Source of the DNA: Rhodovastum sp963714255
GTDB taxonomy: Bacteria > Pseudomonadota > Alphaproteobacteria > Acetobacterales > Acetobacteraceae
Length of the DNA: 64,000 nt
Direction: 5' to 3'
Assembly (NCBI GenBank): GCA_963714255.1
Contig: CAVQNU010000019.1
Location: 48,202 to 112,201 of the forward strand
Shown: positions 34,384 to 43,017 of the stretch, in pieces
How positions within the stretch are numbered: position 1 is the first letter of the stretch
Layout: the number at the start of each line of letters is the position of its first letter
Translations under genes and position numbers: made by a program
Notes under the pieces: model-generated
Database searches by the model: none
What the model saw: the letters and a program-made list of their open reading frames with translations, nothing else
Told to the model about the DNA's origin: nothing

Positions 34384-36837
34384 ATGGCCGTTGCCGTTCA
34401 GGCTCGCCGGCAGGCGGGCGAGTTTGCGTCCGAGGCTCTGCAGTCGGTAATCCGGCGCCGGTTGGCGGAACTCGGGGCGGTTTTCCTGGCACTCGCAGGA
34501 CTGACCTTGCTGGTGGCGCTGGCCTGCTACGACGCGCGCGACCCCTCGCTGGACACGGCCACGGCGCAGACGGCGCATAACCTGGCCGGCGCACCCGGAG
34601 CGCTGGTCGCCGACCTGCTGCTGCAGGGATTCGGCATCGCCGGCGTGCTGCCGGGCGTGACGTTGCTGGCCTGGGCCTGGCGGCTTGCCTCACACCGGGG
34701 GCTGGTCAACCTGCCGCTGCGCCTGGCCGCCCTGCTGACAGCGCTCCCGGTCACAGCGGCGGTGCTGGCCGCCGTGCCCGGACCGCACGACAATGCCATT
34801 CCCTGGCCCACCGTGGCCGGGCTGGGCGGTGCCGCCGGCGTCGTGCTGAAAGGCGATGTGCTTGCCGCCGGCGCCGATCTGATCGGCCCGGTGGGGCCGG
34901 CGCTGGTGTGGGTCCTGGCGGCGGTTCTGGCGGTCATGCTGGTGGTGCTGGCCCTCGGCCTGACCGCCGGGGAATGGCGCGCCGCCGCACAGGCGGCGCG
35001 GCAGGCGGCAATCAGCGGACGGGATGTGGCCGGCCTGTTCGGCCGCCTCGCCGGCCGCGCCGGCCGCGCCGGGTTCGCGCTGCTGCAACGCATCAACGGC
35101 ACAAGGCCGCCGCCCGCCGCCGCGGACGAGACGCCGGAGGAAGCGGAGCCGCCTGCGCCGCGCCGCGAACCGCGGGTTACCGTCCCGGCTGCGCCGGCAC
35201 CCGCGGCGGCCCCGGTTGGCCGCGTCGAGCCGGTTGCGGCGAAGCCGCCAAAATTCGTCCTGCCCTTGAAGAAGCCCGCCACACCGCCGCGCCAGGAGGC
35301 GCTGCCGCTCGAAGGCGGCTGGCGCTTCCCGCCGCTCGACCTGCTGAAACCCGCACCCGCCCGCGCCGCGATCGGCGCACCGAGCGAGGAGGCGCTGCAG
35401 GCCAATGCGCGATTGTTGGAATCGGTGCTGTCCGACTATGGCGTGCAAGGCCAGATCGTCGAAATCCGCCCCGGACCGGTGGTGACGCTGTACGAACTGG
35501 AGCCCGCCCCCGGCATCCGCAGCGCCCGCGTGATCGGCCTGGCCGACGACGTGGCCCGCAGCCTGTCGGTCACCGCCGTGCGCATCGCCACCGTGCCGGG
35601 CCGCAACGTCATTGGCATCGAAGTGCCGAACAGCAAGCGCGAGACGGTGTATCTGAGCGAACTGCTCCGAAGCGAGGCATGGGAGCGCCAGCAATCCCGG
35701 CTGGCGCTGGCGCTCGGCAAGGACATCAGCGGCAGCCCGGTCATCGCCGACCTCGCCCGCATGCCGCATCTGCTGGTGGCCGGCACCACCGGGTCGGGCA
35801 AGTCGGTCGGCATCAATGCGATGATCCTGTCGCTGCTGTACCGGATGTCGCCCGACCAGTGCCGGCTGATCCTGATCGATCCGAAGATGCTCGAGCTGTC
35901 GGTGTATGACGGCATCCCGCATCTGATGGCGCCGGTGGTGACCGAGCCGGCCAAGGCGGTGGTGGCGCTGAAATGGACGGTGCGCGAAATGGAGCGGCGC
36001 TACCGCTCGATGAGCCAGCTCGGCGTGCGCAATATCGGCGGCTACAACGACCGGGTGGGCGAGGCGCAGGCGCGTGGCGAGGTGGTGACGCGGCGGGTGC
36101 AAACCGGCTTCGACCCGGAAACCGCCAAGCCGATCTTCGAGGAAGTGCCGCTGGCGCTGGAAAAGCTGCCGTTCATCGTGGTGGTGATCGATGAAATGGC
36201 CGACCTGATGATGGTGGCCGGCAAGGAGATCGAGGCGGCGGTGCAGCGGCTGGCGCAGATGGCACGCGCCGCCGGTATCCATGTGGTGATGGCCACCCAG
36301 CGACCGTCGGTGGACGTAATCACCGGCACCATCAAGGCCAACTTCCCCACCCGCATCAGCTTTCAGGTGATCAGCAAGTTCGACAGCCGCACCATCCTGG
36401 GCGAGCAGGGATCGGAACAGCTGCTCGGCCAGGGCGACATGCTGTACATGGCCGGCGGCGGGCGGATCACCCGCGTGCACGGCCCGTTCGTGACCGACGG
36501 GGAGGTCGAGGACATCGTGGCCTTCCTGCGCGAGCAGGGCGAGCCGCATTACGTGGAGGAAGTCACCGAGCCGCCGGATGGGGAGGGCGGTGACGGGCTG
36601 TCGATGTCCGGCATCGCCGGGGCGAGCGACGGCGAGAAAGGGCTGTTCGACCAGGCAGTGGCGATCGTGTCGCGCGAGGGCAAGGCGAGCACGAGCTTCA
36701 TCCAGCGGCATTTGCAGATCGGCTACAACAGGGCGGCGCGGCTGATCGAGCAGATGGAGAAGGAAGGCATCGTCGGGCCGGCCAATCATGTGGGCAAGCG
36801 CGAGGTGCTGACGCGGCGGACGAGTGATGAGGATTAG
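34384..36837 (+). CDS. ftsK: DNA translocase FtsK
   Basis: 817 residues. Four N-terminal membrane helices (to about residue 190) anchor it at the septum, followed by a Pro/Ala linker. The RecA-like motor carries Walker A GTTGSGKSVGINAMI near residue 468 and Walker B FIVVVIDEMADLMMV. The C-terminal gamma winged-helix (FDQAVAIVSREGKASTSFIQRHLQIGYNRAARLIE) reads KOPS sites. FtsK pumps chromosome dimers toward dif for XerCD. Ends just before a palindromic repeat cluster. Confidence 0.95.
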   Translation: MAVAVQARRQAGEFASEALQSVIRRRLAELGAVFLALAGLTLLVALACYDARDPSLDTATAQTAHNLAGAPGALVADLLLQGFGIAGVLPGVTLLAWAWRLASHRGLVNLPLRLAALLTALPVTAAVLAAVPGPHDNAIPWPTVAGLGGAAGVVLKGDVLAAGADLIGPVGPALVWVLAAVLAVMLVVLALGLTAGEWRAAAQAARQAAISGRDVAGLFGRLAGRAGRAGFALLQRINGTRPPPAAADETPEEAEPPAPRREPRVTVPAAPAPAAAPVGRVEPVAAKPPKFVLPLKKPATPPRQEALPLEGGWRFPPLDLLKPAPARAAIGAPSEEALQANARLLESVLSDYGVQGQIVEIRPGPVVTLYELEPAPGIRSARVIGLADDVARSLSVTAVRIATVPGRNVIGIEVPNSKRETVYLSELLRSEAWERQQSRLALALGKDISGSPVIADLARMPHLLVAGTTGSGKSVGINAMILSLLYRMSPDQCRLILIDPKMLELSVYDGIPHLMAPVVTEPAKAVVALKWTVREMERRYRSMSQLGVRNIGGYNDRVGEAQARGEVVTRRVQTGFDPETAKPIFEEVPLALEKLPFIVVVIDEMADLMMVAGKEIEAAVQRLAQMARAAGIHVVMATQRPSVDVITGTIKANFPTRISFQVISKFDSRTILGEQGSEQLLGQGDMLYMAGGGRITRVHGPFVTDGEVEDIVAFLREQGEPHYVEEVTEPPDGEGGDGLSMSGIAGASDGEKGLFDQAVAIVSREGKASTSFIQRHLQIGYNRAARLIEQMEKEGIVGPANHVGKREVLTRRTSDED

Positions 36838-36950
36838 CGGGGCGTAGCCCCGCGCCCCACCAGGGGCTTTGCCCCTGGACCCCACCAAGGGCTGCGCCCT
36901 TGGAACCCGCTCTTAAGTTATGGGGTCCAGGGCAGAGCCCTGGCCTTACT
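36838..36950. repeat. Dispersed palindromic repeat, copy F (extended)
   Basis: Several short stems are concatenated: GGGGCGTAGCCCC, CCAGGGGCTTTGCCCCTGG, CCAAGGGCTGCGCCCTTGG, then TCTTAAGTTATGGGGTCC and CCAGGGCAGAGCCCTGG. It fills the space between the convergent ftsK and hydratase-type genes, and its end contains the latter's stop codon. Confidence 0.88.
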
Positions 36951-37707
36951 TCTCCATGAAATCAACCGCCACCGCGCCCAGCGCCGAAAACGCAACCCGT
37001 ACCTGCGCCGCCGGCCCCACCCGGTTGGCCCCAGTCCAGGAACCGCAGGTCACAAATTGGCCGGATTTAAGTCCGCCCGCCCACAGGCTGCCCACATTGG
37101 CCAGCCACACCACCTGGCCCAGCAGGTCGCCGCCGGGATGGCCGGTGTGGATTGCGTTCACCGCGCCGTCGACCCGCTGCACAACGCTCTCGGCCATGAG
37201 ATCGATGGTCCGGCAGAAGGCGACGGGCGCGCCGTATACGAACGCCCCGTGTGCCTGCGTGTCCGCCAGCCCGGTGAGCGGCGCAACAGCAGTGGGCTCG
37301 GAGAAGCGCGAGTCCAGCACCTCGATGGCCGGGTGGAAGGCGCCGATGGCGTCGGCAACCTCATCGCGGCTGTACGGGCTGGCGCGCGGCGGCAGGTCGC
37401 GGGCGAGCCGCACCGACACCTCGGCCTCCACCCCGCGCAACCGGAACAGCGCGGAGGAAAGCCTGGCCGGGCTCGCGATGGTGCCGGCGGCCGGCAGGGC
37501 GCCGCAGAAGGGGGGACCGTCGGGCAGGAAGGGGCTTACTTTCCACCCGCCGATCGCGGCGAAGGTTGCGGCCACTTTGCGCTGAATGGCGTAGGCGGCC
37601 GCACGGTCGGCCGGGCGCAGCGCCGCCGGCAGGTCGGCCAGCCGCTGCGTGGGGTCGCCTCGTGCGGCAATCAGCAGCGCGGCGGCGCGGCAAGTGGCGT
37701 CTGGCAT
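36946..37707 (-). CDS. 2-keto-4-pentenoate hydratase-family protein
   Basis: 253 residues of the MhpD/FAH-like fold. RPADRAAAYAIQRKVAA, GGWKVSPFLPDGPPFCGAL, EAEVSVRLARDLPPR, HPAIEVLDSRF (metal-binding acidic residues) and VWLANVGSLWAGGLKSGQFVTCG are conserved. Such enzymes hydrate 2-hydroxypentadienoates in aerobic meta-cleavage, but this subgroup is widespread and may act on other keto acids. The ATG at 37707 has a GAGGAAAG site. It lies 98 bases below the phenol operon and may be its last member. Confidence 0.85.
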   Translation of the reverse strand: MPDATCRAAALLIAARGDPTQRLADLPAALRPADRAAAYAIQRKVAATFAAIGGWKVSPFLPDGPPFCGALPAAGTIASPARLSSALFRLRGVEAEVSVRLARDLPPRASPYSRDEVADAIGAFHPAIEVLDSRFSEPTAVAPLTGLADTQAHGAFVYGAPVAFCRTIDLMAESVVQRVDGAVNAIHTGHPGGDLLGQVVWLANVGSLWAGGLKSGQFVTCGSWTGANRVGPAAQVRVAFSALGAVAVDFMEK

Positions 37708-37805
37708 CCGGCTTTCCTCAATATCGGACAAATCCGCGCAGCGACACTCGCACACTGCTCCGGCCGGCCCAACCGGCCGCGTGATGTCACCGGTCGCCGG
37801 CCATC

Positions 37806-38306
37806 TCACGACGACGCGGCTTGTCCGCTATGACAGGCGTCGAACAGCGTCAGCAGCCGCGCCATGCTGTCGGGCGGCTTGCCCAGCACCGCGCAATAGG
37901 CCGAAAAACTTGTCCGTGCCGCCGCGCCCGGTGTCGCCGCGTTGTGCGTGGTCACCTCCGCTGTCTCGAGAAACGCAAGCTGCGCCCGTTCGGCTTCGAT
38001 TTCGATCGCCACCACGGAGCTTCGCAGGGCCGCCGCGCCGGGATATCCGGGCGGCTGCTGGCGAAGCCTGCGCCGGACCATACGGAGCGGGACAATGACC
38101 GACTCCCGCCACGGCCGCGCCGCCGCGTCCATCGCGGCCACGGCCGCGACCGCGACCGACCGGCGCCTCATCGCGAGGTGCAGCAGGCGCAGCACCAGGC
38201 AGACATCGGCGCCGGCATCGTCCTGCAACCCGAGACAGGCTTCCGCCACCCCTGGTTCGGCATAAAACCGCTGCGCGAACGACCACAGGTCGTTATCGGC
38301 GGCCAT
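37806..38306 (-). CDS. TIGR02444/DUF2390 family protein
   Basis: 166 residues. LWSFAQRFYAEPGVAEACLGLQDDAGADVCLVLRLLHLAM is the diagnostic start of this family of unknown function; a later RPWRESVIVPLRMVRRRL is also typical. Mostly helical, cytoplasmic. Its start shares one base with the ubiX stop (TGATG), so it is made with UbiX; the family is not usually linked to phenol genes. Confidence 0.82.
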   Translation of the reverse strand: MAADNDLWSFAQRFYAEPGVAEACLGLQDDAGADVCLVLRLLHLAMRRRSVAVAAVAAMDAAARPWRESVIVPLRMVRRRLRQQPPGYPGAAALRSSVVAIEIEAERAQLAFLETAEVTTHNAATPGAAARTSFSAYCAVLGKPPDSMARLLTLFDACHSGQAASS

Positions 38307-38911
38307 CAGGCCACGCGTCGTCGGTCGCCGGCCGCGCTGCCGGTCCAGCGCTTGAATAAATGGTGTTCGATGCCGACCTGGTCGAGCGCCTTGCCGATAC
38401 TCTGGTGAATGATGTCCATGATCGTTTCTGGTTGATGATAAAAGGCCGGCATCGGCGGCAGGATGGTGGCGCCGCAGTCGGCAGCGCGGCTCATCAGGTC
38501 GAGATGGCCCTTATGCAGTGGCGTCTCACGCACCATCAGAACCAGCGGGCGCCGTTCCTTCAGCGTCACGTCGGCGGCGCGCGCGACCAGGTTGTAGGTG
38601 AAGGATGTGGCGATCGCCGACAACGTCTTGATGGTGCAGGGTGCCACGATCATGCCGCGTGTGCGGAACGACCCGCTGGCGACGGCGGCGCCAACGTCCT
38701 TGTTGCTGTAAGCAACGTCGGCGAGAGAGGCCACGTCGTTGAGGGAATATTTGGTCTCGATCGACAGATTGAGCCCGGCCGCTTCGCTCAGGATGAGGTG
38801 CGTTTCCTGGCCCAACTCCCTCAGCACACGCAACATCTCGACGCCGTAGATCACGCCGGTGGCGCCGGTGATGGCAACAACCAGAGGCAGGTTCTTGGGA
38901 TCAACAGACAT
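38306..38911 (-). CDS. ubiX: UbiX-like flavin prenyltransferase
   Basis: 201 residues. LVVAITGATGVIYGVEMLRVL binds the FMN phosphate, APCTIKTLSAIATSFTYNLVARAADVTLKERRPLVLMVRETPLHKGHL covers the dimethylallyl-phosphate site, and PPMPAFYHQPETIMDII is the family C-terminus. It makes prenylated FMN for UbiD-type (de)carboxylases. Here it almost certainly serves the UbiD-like enzyme of the same operon. Starts 12 bases after ppsC. Confidence 0.93.
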   Translation of the reverse strand: MSVDPKNLPLVVAITGATGVIYGVEMLRVLRELGQETHLILSEAAGLNLSIETKYSLNDVASLADVAYSNKDVGAAVASGSFRTRGMIVAPCTIKTLSAIATSFTYNLVARAADVTLKERRPLVLMVRETPLHKGHLDLMSRAADCGATILPPMPAFYHQPETIMDIIHQSIGKALDQVGIEHHLFKRWTGSAAGDRRRVA

Positions 38912-38923
38912 GTTTTTTCTCTC

Positions 38924-39604
38924 TCAGCTTGCCAGCGCCATGGCGTCGGTCTGACTGGACTCGGCGACGGCGAATCCGGCCGCCTCAAGCGCCGCCACGA
39001 CGCCAGCAGAGTCGGCGGCATGAAAGCGCAGGATCACCGATTTCTCCCCGCCGCCGCCCGCGCTGTCCGGCCGGCCGACCGGATAGATCGCTTGCAGCTC
39101 GGCGCCGGCCGCCTCGGCAACATCAACGATCCTGCCAAGCACGCCGGGTGCGAGATTCAATGGTGCGAGGGTGACGCCGTTGCGCTTTTCGCAGGCGCCG
39201 GCCCAATGCGCCGCGAGCTGGAAAATCTCGTTGGCAGAAATGATACCGACGACCTTGCCGTTCTCCATCACCGGGAATTGCGCCACGCCGAGGGCGCGGC
39301 CCTTGCGCAGGCATTCTTCCATGGTCTCATGGCTTTGCATGGTCGCCGGATCGCGCAGCATGATGTCGCGCACACGCAAATGGTTGACGTAGAAGTTGAA
39401 CTCGTCGGGACTCTGCGTGCGCATGACGAAGTGCCCCATGCGCAGGAGGTTGGCGCGCGTTACCAGTCCGCGCAGGCGGCCGCTCGCGTCCACCACCGGC
39501 AAAGCATGCAGGTTGTTCTCGCTGATCAGCCGCTTCGCTTCGGACACAAGCAGGTCGCCGGTGACGGTCATCGGCTGTCTGCGCATCCAGTTGCCCACAA
39601 TCAT
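38924..39604 (-). CDS. ppsC: Phenylphosphate synthase subunit C (CBS-domain protein)
   Basis: 226 residues, about 24 kDa. Two CBS domains: residues about 5-60 (NWMRRQPMTVTGDLLVSEAKRLI, LHALPVVDASGRLRGLVTR) and about 75-135 (VRDIMLRDPATMQSHETMEE, AQFPVMENGKVVGIISANEI). An ACT-like C-terminal region follows. Thauera phenylphosphate synthase has a third, stimulating subunit of this size with two CBS domains. The ATG at 39604 overlaps the NUDIX stop (ATGA); a longer frame upstream is a shadow of the NUDIX gene. Confidence 0.82.
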   Translation of the reverse strand: MIVGNWMRRQPMTVTGDLLVSEAKRLISENNLHALPVVDASGRLRGLVTRANLLRMGHFVMRTQSPDEFNFYVNHLRVRDIMLRDPATMQSHETMEECLRKGRALGVAQFPVMENGKVVGIISANEIFQLAAHWAGACEKRNGVTLAPLNLAPGVLGRIVDVAEAAGAELQAIYPVGRPDSAGGGGEKSVILRFHAADSAGVVAALEAAGFAVAESSQTDAMALAS

Positions 39605-40161
39605 GTCCGCTCCTCCTGCAAATGGCCGCCCAGCAGGGCCAGGCTCAGCGCCGCGACGGTCAAGGCGTTGTCGATGCCGCCATCGGCGATGCAGGCGGCG
39701 AGCCTGGCCAGCGGCAGCAATTCCACGACGATATCCTCGCCGGCATCGGGTTCCGGCGGCGCCTGCACGGTCAGTCCGGTGGCGAGGAAAACCCACGCAA
39801 CATTGGCCTGCAGGGCCGGCTGCGGCCGCAACTGGCCGAGCGGGCGCCAGCTTCCGCCGCCGTACCCAGTTTCTTCGCGCAATTCGCGCGCGGCACCCTG
39901 CAGTGGCGTCTCGCCCTCGCCGTCGTGCAGCCCGCCGGGAACTTCCAGGCTGGCGGCGCGCGAGCCATGGCGGAACTGCCGGACCAGCACGAGTTCATGC
40001 GCACGTGTGACCGCCACGACCAGCACGAAGTCGGGGATGTCGATCACCAGGAAATCACGCGGCATGCCGGTGCGCGGCGAGCGGGCGCTGTGCCGGGCGA
40101 CCCGGAACAGCCCGGCGTCGAAAATTTCGGTGGTGCCGAGCAAAGGCCAGGGTGCAGCCAT
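39601..40161 (-). CDS. NUDIX hydrolase in the phenol operon
   Basis: 186 residues. The NUDIX box is GLHDGEGETPLQGAARELREETGY, complete with GX5EX7REUXEEXGU residues, preceded by HELVLVRQFRHGSRAASLEVPGG as in ADP-ribose/nucleoside-diphosphate-sugar pyrophosphatases. A MutT-like ORF is also known from the Thauera phenol cluster. Substrate unknown. Its start shares one base with the Tm-1-like stop (TGATG) and its stop overlaps ppsC. Confidence 0.88.
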   Translation of the reverse strand: MAAPWPLLGTTEIFDAGLFRVARHSARSPRTGMPRDFLVIDIPDFVLVVAVTRAHELVLVRQFRHGSRAASLEVPGGLHDGEGETPLQGAARELREETGYGGGSWRPLGQLRPQPALQANVAWVFLATGLTVQAPPEPDAGEDIVVELLPLARLAACIADGGIDNALTVAALSLALLGGHLQEERT

Positions 40162-41420
40162 CAGCTTGCCCGCGCGTGCCGGTGTTCCTGGGCATGCCGG
40201 AATAAGCTCAGGAACGCATCCACCGCGGCGCGGGCGAAGGCCGGCGAATAGAGATGCAGATCCACGTCCTTGACCCGCTCGGGATGCACGAGCCGTTCCT
40301 TCAGGCGGGCGACGAATGCCGCATCTGCCGCGGGGTCGTAAATCGGCCGGCCGGGCTTGTCCAAAGATGACCAGCCCTGCAACGGAATAAGAAAGGTCCA
40401 TGGCCCGGTGGCGCGGTTGAGCCGCTCGGCGAAGACATCGGCGGCCTGGCGCAATTCTTCGGCCGTCGTGCGCACCTGCACGCGCAGCGCGTCTTGCACG
40501 TATTGCACCCGGTCGCGGGTTTTCGCCAGCATGTCGGCGCGCCCGCCATAGGAGAGAATGTCCAGGCCGCAGGGCGCCAGCACCATGGGAATGCCTGTGT
40601 CGACCGCCGCGAGCAGCCGTTGCGGGCCGGGATCGCGGTTGCCGTGAAACAGGTTCTCGATGATACCGCCGGTGCAGATGTCGAGCACGCCGTGAAAGGC
40701 GCCGGCGCGGATCATGTCTTCCATCGCCTTGTCGCCCTTGCCCTGCGCGTGGCAGACGATGGGCGTGAAGCCTTCCGCCTCCAGCATGCCCAGCGCCGCC
40801 TGCACGGCCATTTCGCCGAAGCCGAAGGACGAGACCGCGATGCAGGGCCGGTCGAATGCGATCTGCGTGCCCTGGGTCATTTCTACCATGCCGCAAATCG
40901 CCCCGACGGCGTTGGTGATCTGCGCCTTCAGCAATGGATTCATCTTCACGATGTCGAGCACCGTGTGATGCATGGTGATGTCGTGCGTGCCGACATATCG
41001 ATCGATATAGGCCGGGTGTGCGGCCATCGGCGAGGCCATCAGCTTCGGCATGCCGAACGGCAGGCGCTGCATGATCAACGTCGCCACCAGGGTCGAGGTG
41101 CCGCCGCCGATGCCGATGATGCCGTGCACCCGCCCCGCACCCAGCAGATCCTGGACGATCGCCGCCGCGCCTTTGATCTGGTTGTTGGTGGCAGTGTCGC
41201 GATCGGAGCGGTATTTCTCACGCACGATCTCGATCGGCAGGCCGCCGCGGCGCGCCACGTCCTCGGTGCGGATGTCGCCGGGGAACGGCGGCGGTTCCTC
41301 CATGCTGAAATCGAGCAGGATGGGCTCATGTCCCCGTCCCGCAATCAGATCCTTGACGAAGACAATTTCCTCGCCGCGGGTGTCGAGGTTGCAGACGATG
41401 ACAATGGCTTTTTTGCTCAC
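40161..41420 (-). CDS. Tm-1-like ATP-binding (UPF0261) protein
   Basis: 419 residues covering the whole UPF0261 fold: AIVIVCNLDTRGEEIVFVKDLI, GIIGIGGGTSTLVATLIMQRLPFGMPKLM, TMHHTVLDIVKMNPLLKAQI, SSFGFGEMAVQAALGMLEAEG, IENLFHGNRD and LIPLQGWSSLDKPGRPIYDPAAD. The plant homologue Tm-1 binds ATP; the bacterial function is unknown. Translation is coupled to the NUDIX gene, and it sits between the UbiD-like and NUDIX genes, so a role in phenol carboxylation or repair is suggested but unproven. Confidence 0.85.
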   Translation of the reverse strand: MSKKAIVIVCNLDTRGEEIVFVKDLIAGRGHEPILLDFSMEEPPPFPGDIRTEDVARRGGLPIEIVREKYRSDRDTATNNQIKGAAAIVQDLLGAGRVHGIIGIGGGTSTLVATLIMQRLPFGMPKLMASPMAAHPAYIDRYVGTHDITMHHTVLDIVKMNPLLKAQITNAVGAICGMVEMTQGTQIAFDRPCIAVSSFGFGEMAVQAALGMLEAEGFTPIVCHAQGKGDKAMEDMIRAGAFHGVLDICTGGIIENLFHGNRDPGPQRLLAAVDTGIPMVLAPCGLDILSYGGRADMLAKTRDRVQYVQDALRVQVRTTAEELRQAADVFAERLNRATGPWTFLIPLQGWSSLDKPGRPIYDPAADAAFVARLKERLVHPERVKDVDLHLYSPAFARAAVDAFLSLFRHAQEHRHARAS

Positions 41421-41482
41421 GTGACTTGGCCTTATAAGGGGCCGCCGCCGGCGGCGGGCGCCGGCGGGGACCGGAGATCAGA

Positions 41483-42989
41483 TTACCTGGCCTTCTTCGC
41501 TTCCGGCCGCGTCAGCCGGTCGATCATGCCGGCGACCGGGCTGATGCTCTCGAAACCATACTCGCTCCAGCGGTCCGAAACCTTCTGCAGCACCCCGCGG
41601 TCCATGAAGATCTCGTTCGGCTTGTTGGCCCATTCGTACGGCGTGCAGGCGTCGAGGATGATGCGGCTCACGATGTCGCGCGCCTCGATGGGCAGGCCGG
41701 GATCGAGCGGGGTCGAGCGGCCGCGGTCGATGATCTGCGCCGAGCGTTTCGGATCGAAGCGGGTGGCCAGCGCCCACCAGAACGCGGTCCCAGTCGTCGG
41801 CCTCGATGTCGTGATCGACGGTGATGACGCCCTTGACCCCGTAATGGCCGGTCGTCGAGGCGATCACCGCGTTGCCGACATGATTGGAGTGTCCGGGATA
41901 CATCTGCTTCACCGACACCACCACCCAGAACCGGCCGGTGGCCTCGGGCGGGAAATAGACGCTCTGGATGCCCGGCACTTTCATCGTCTCCAGGTCATGC
42001 CAGAGTGTTGCGGTGCGGTTGAGCGACTGGATCATGTGGATGTCGTTGATCGGTTTGCCCACAGTGGTCGCCCACATCACCGGCTTGTTGCGGTGCAGGA
42101 TGCGTTTGATGCGCAGCACCGGCTTGGGATAGTCCTTGCCCTTGTTGCCCGAATAATAGCCGGTGTATTCGCCGAACGGGCCTTCATCCATCAGTTCGTT
42201 GGGATCGATCCAGCCTTCGGCGATGATCTCCGCCCGCGCCGGCAGCGTGAGCCCGGTGAGGTCGGATTTGAACACCGGCACCGGCCGGCCGCGCAGCGAG
42301 CCCGCCACTTCGTATTCATCGGTCTGGGCGCTGACCAGGGTGGAGCCGGCGAGAAACAGCAGCGGGTCGGTGCCGACCACGTAGGCGGCCGGCATCAGCT
42401 CGCCGCGGGCTGCATATTTCTTCATATGCATGTCGCCATGCTTGCCCTTGATGATCTGCGATCCCAGGATGTCCTTGCCGAGCACCTGGGCGCGATAGGT
42501 GCCGAGGTTGGTCCAGCCGGTGTCGGGGTCCTGCGTCACCAGGAAGCCGGCGGTGCAGAAAAACCGCCCGCCGTCGTCGGGATAGAACCAGGGCGAGGGG
42601 AACATTTCGATATCGATCGCATCGCCGGTGATGATGTTTTCCATCACCGGCGGATCGTCGACGAATTCCGGCTTGATCAGCTGCTTGGTGGTTTGCTCCA
42701 TCCACTTTCTCGACAGCTGCGACATCCGCAGACCGGGATTCTGCCCGAGCGCGATGGCCATCCGCCGCGCCGTGGTGAACGCGCTGGTGAACACCGGAAT
42801 GTCGTAGTCTTTGACATTCTCGTAGAGCAACGCAGGGCCCTTCTGCTCTTCGTTGACCTTCGAGACGTGGCACAGCTCGAACTTCCAGTCCACATTCGCC
42901 CTGACGCGGTGCAACTCGCCGTGGGCCTCGAGGGCGGCGATATAGCTGCGCAGATCGTCGATCGCAGCCACTTCCGTAAGTGCGTCCAT
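41483..42989 (-). CDS. UbiD-like phenylphosphate carboxylase subunit, frameshifted
   Basis: A UbiD-family enzyme of about 501 residues interrupted by one frameshift. The intact first 403 codons include the family stretches FPSPWFYPDDGGRFFCTAGF, LPARAEIIAEGWIDPNE, DEGPFGEYTGYY and MYPGHSNHVGNAVIAST. At about position 41780 one base is extra (or two are missing). Skipping it restores WWALATRFDP-type sequence and runs on through SRIILDACTPYEWANKPNEIF to the stop at 41483. The family needs prenyl-FMN, supplied by ubiX nearby. In Thauera two such subunits form the phenylphosphate carboxylase core; only one is visible here. The shift may be real or a sequencing error. Confidence 0.85.
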
Positions 42990-43017
42990 GATCACTCCAT
43001 TGAGTTCCGTAGAGAAG

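Noticed and set aside
32506..34578. 690-codon minus-strand frame opposite glnK-amtB
   Set aside because: Antisense of two unambiguous genes.
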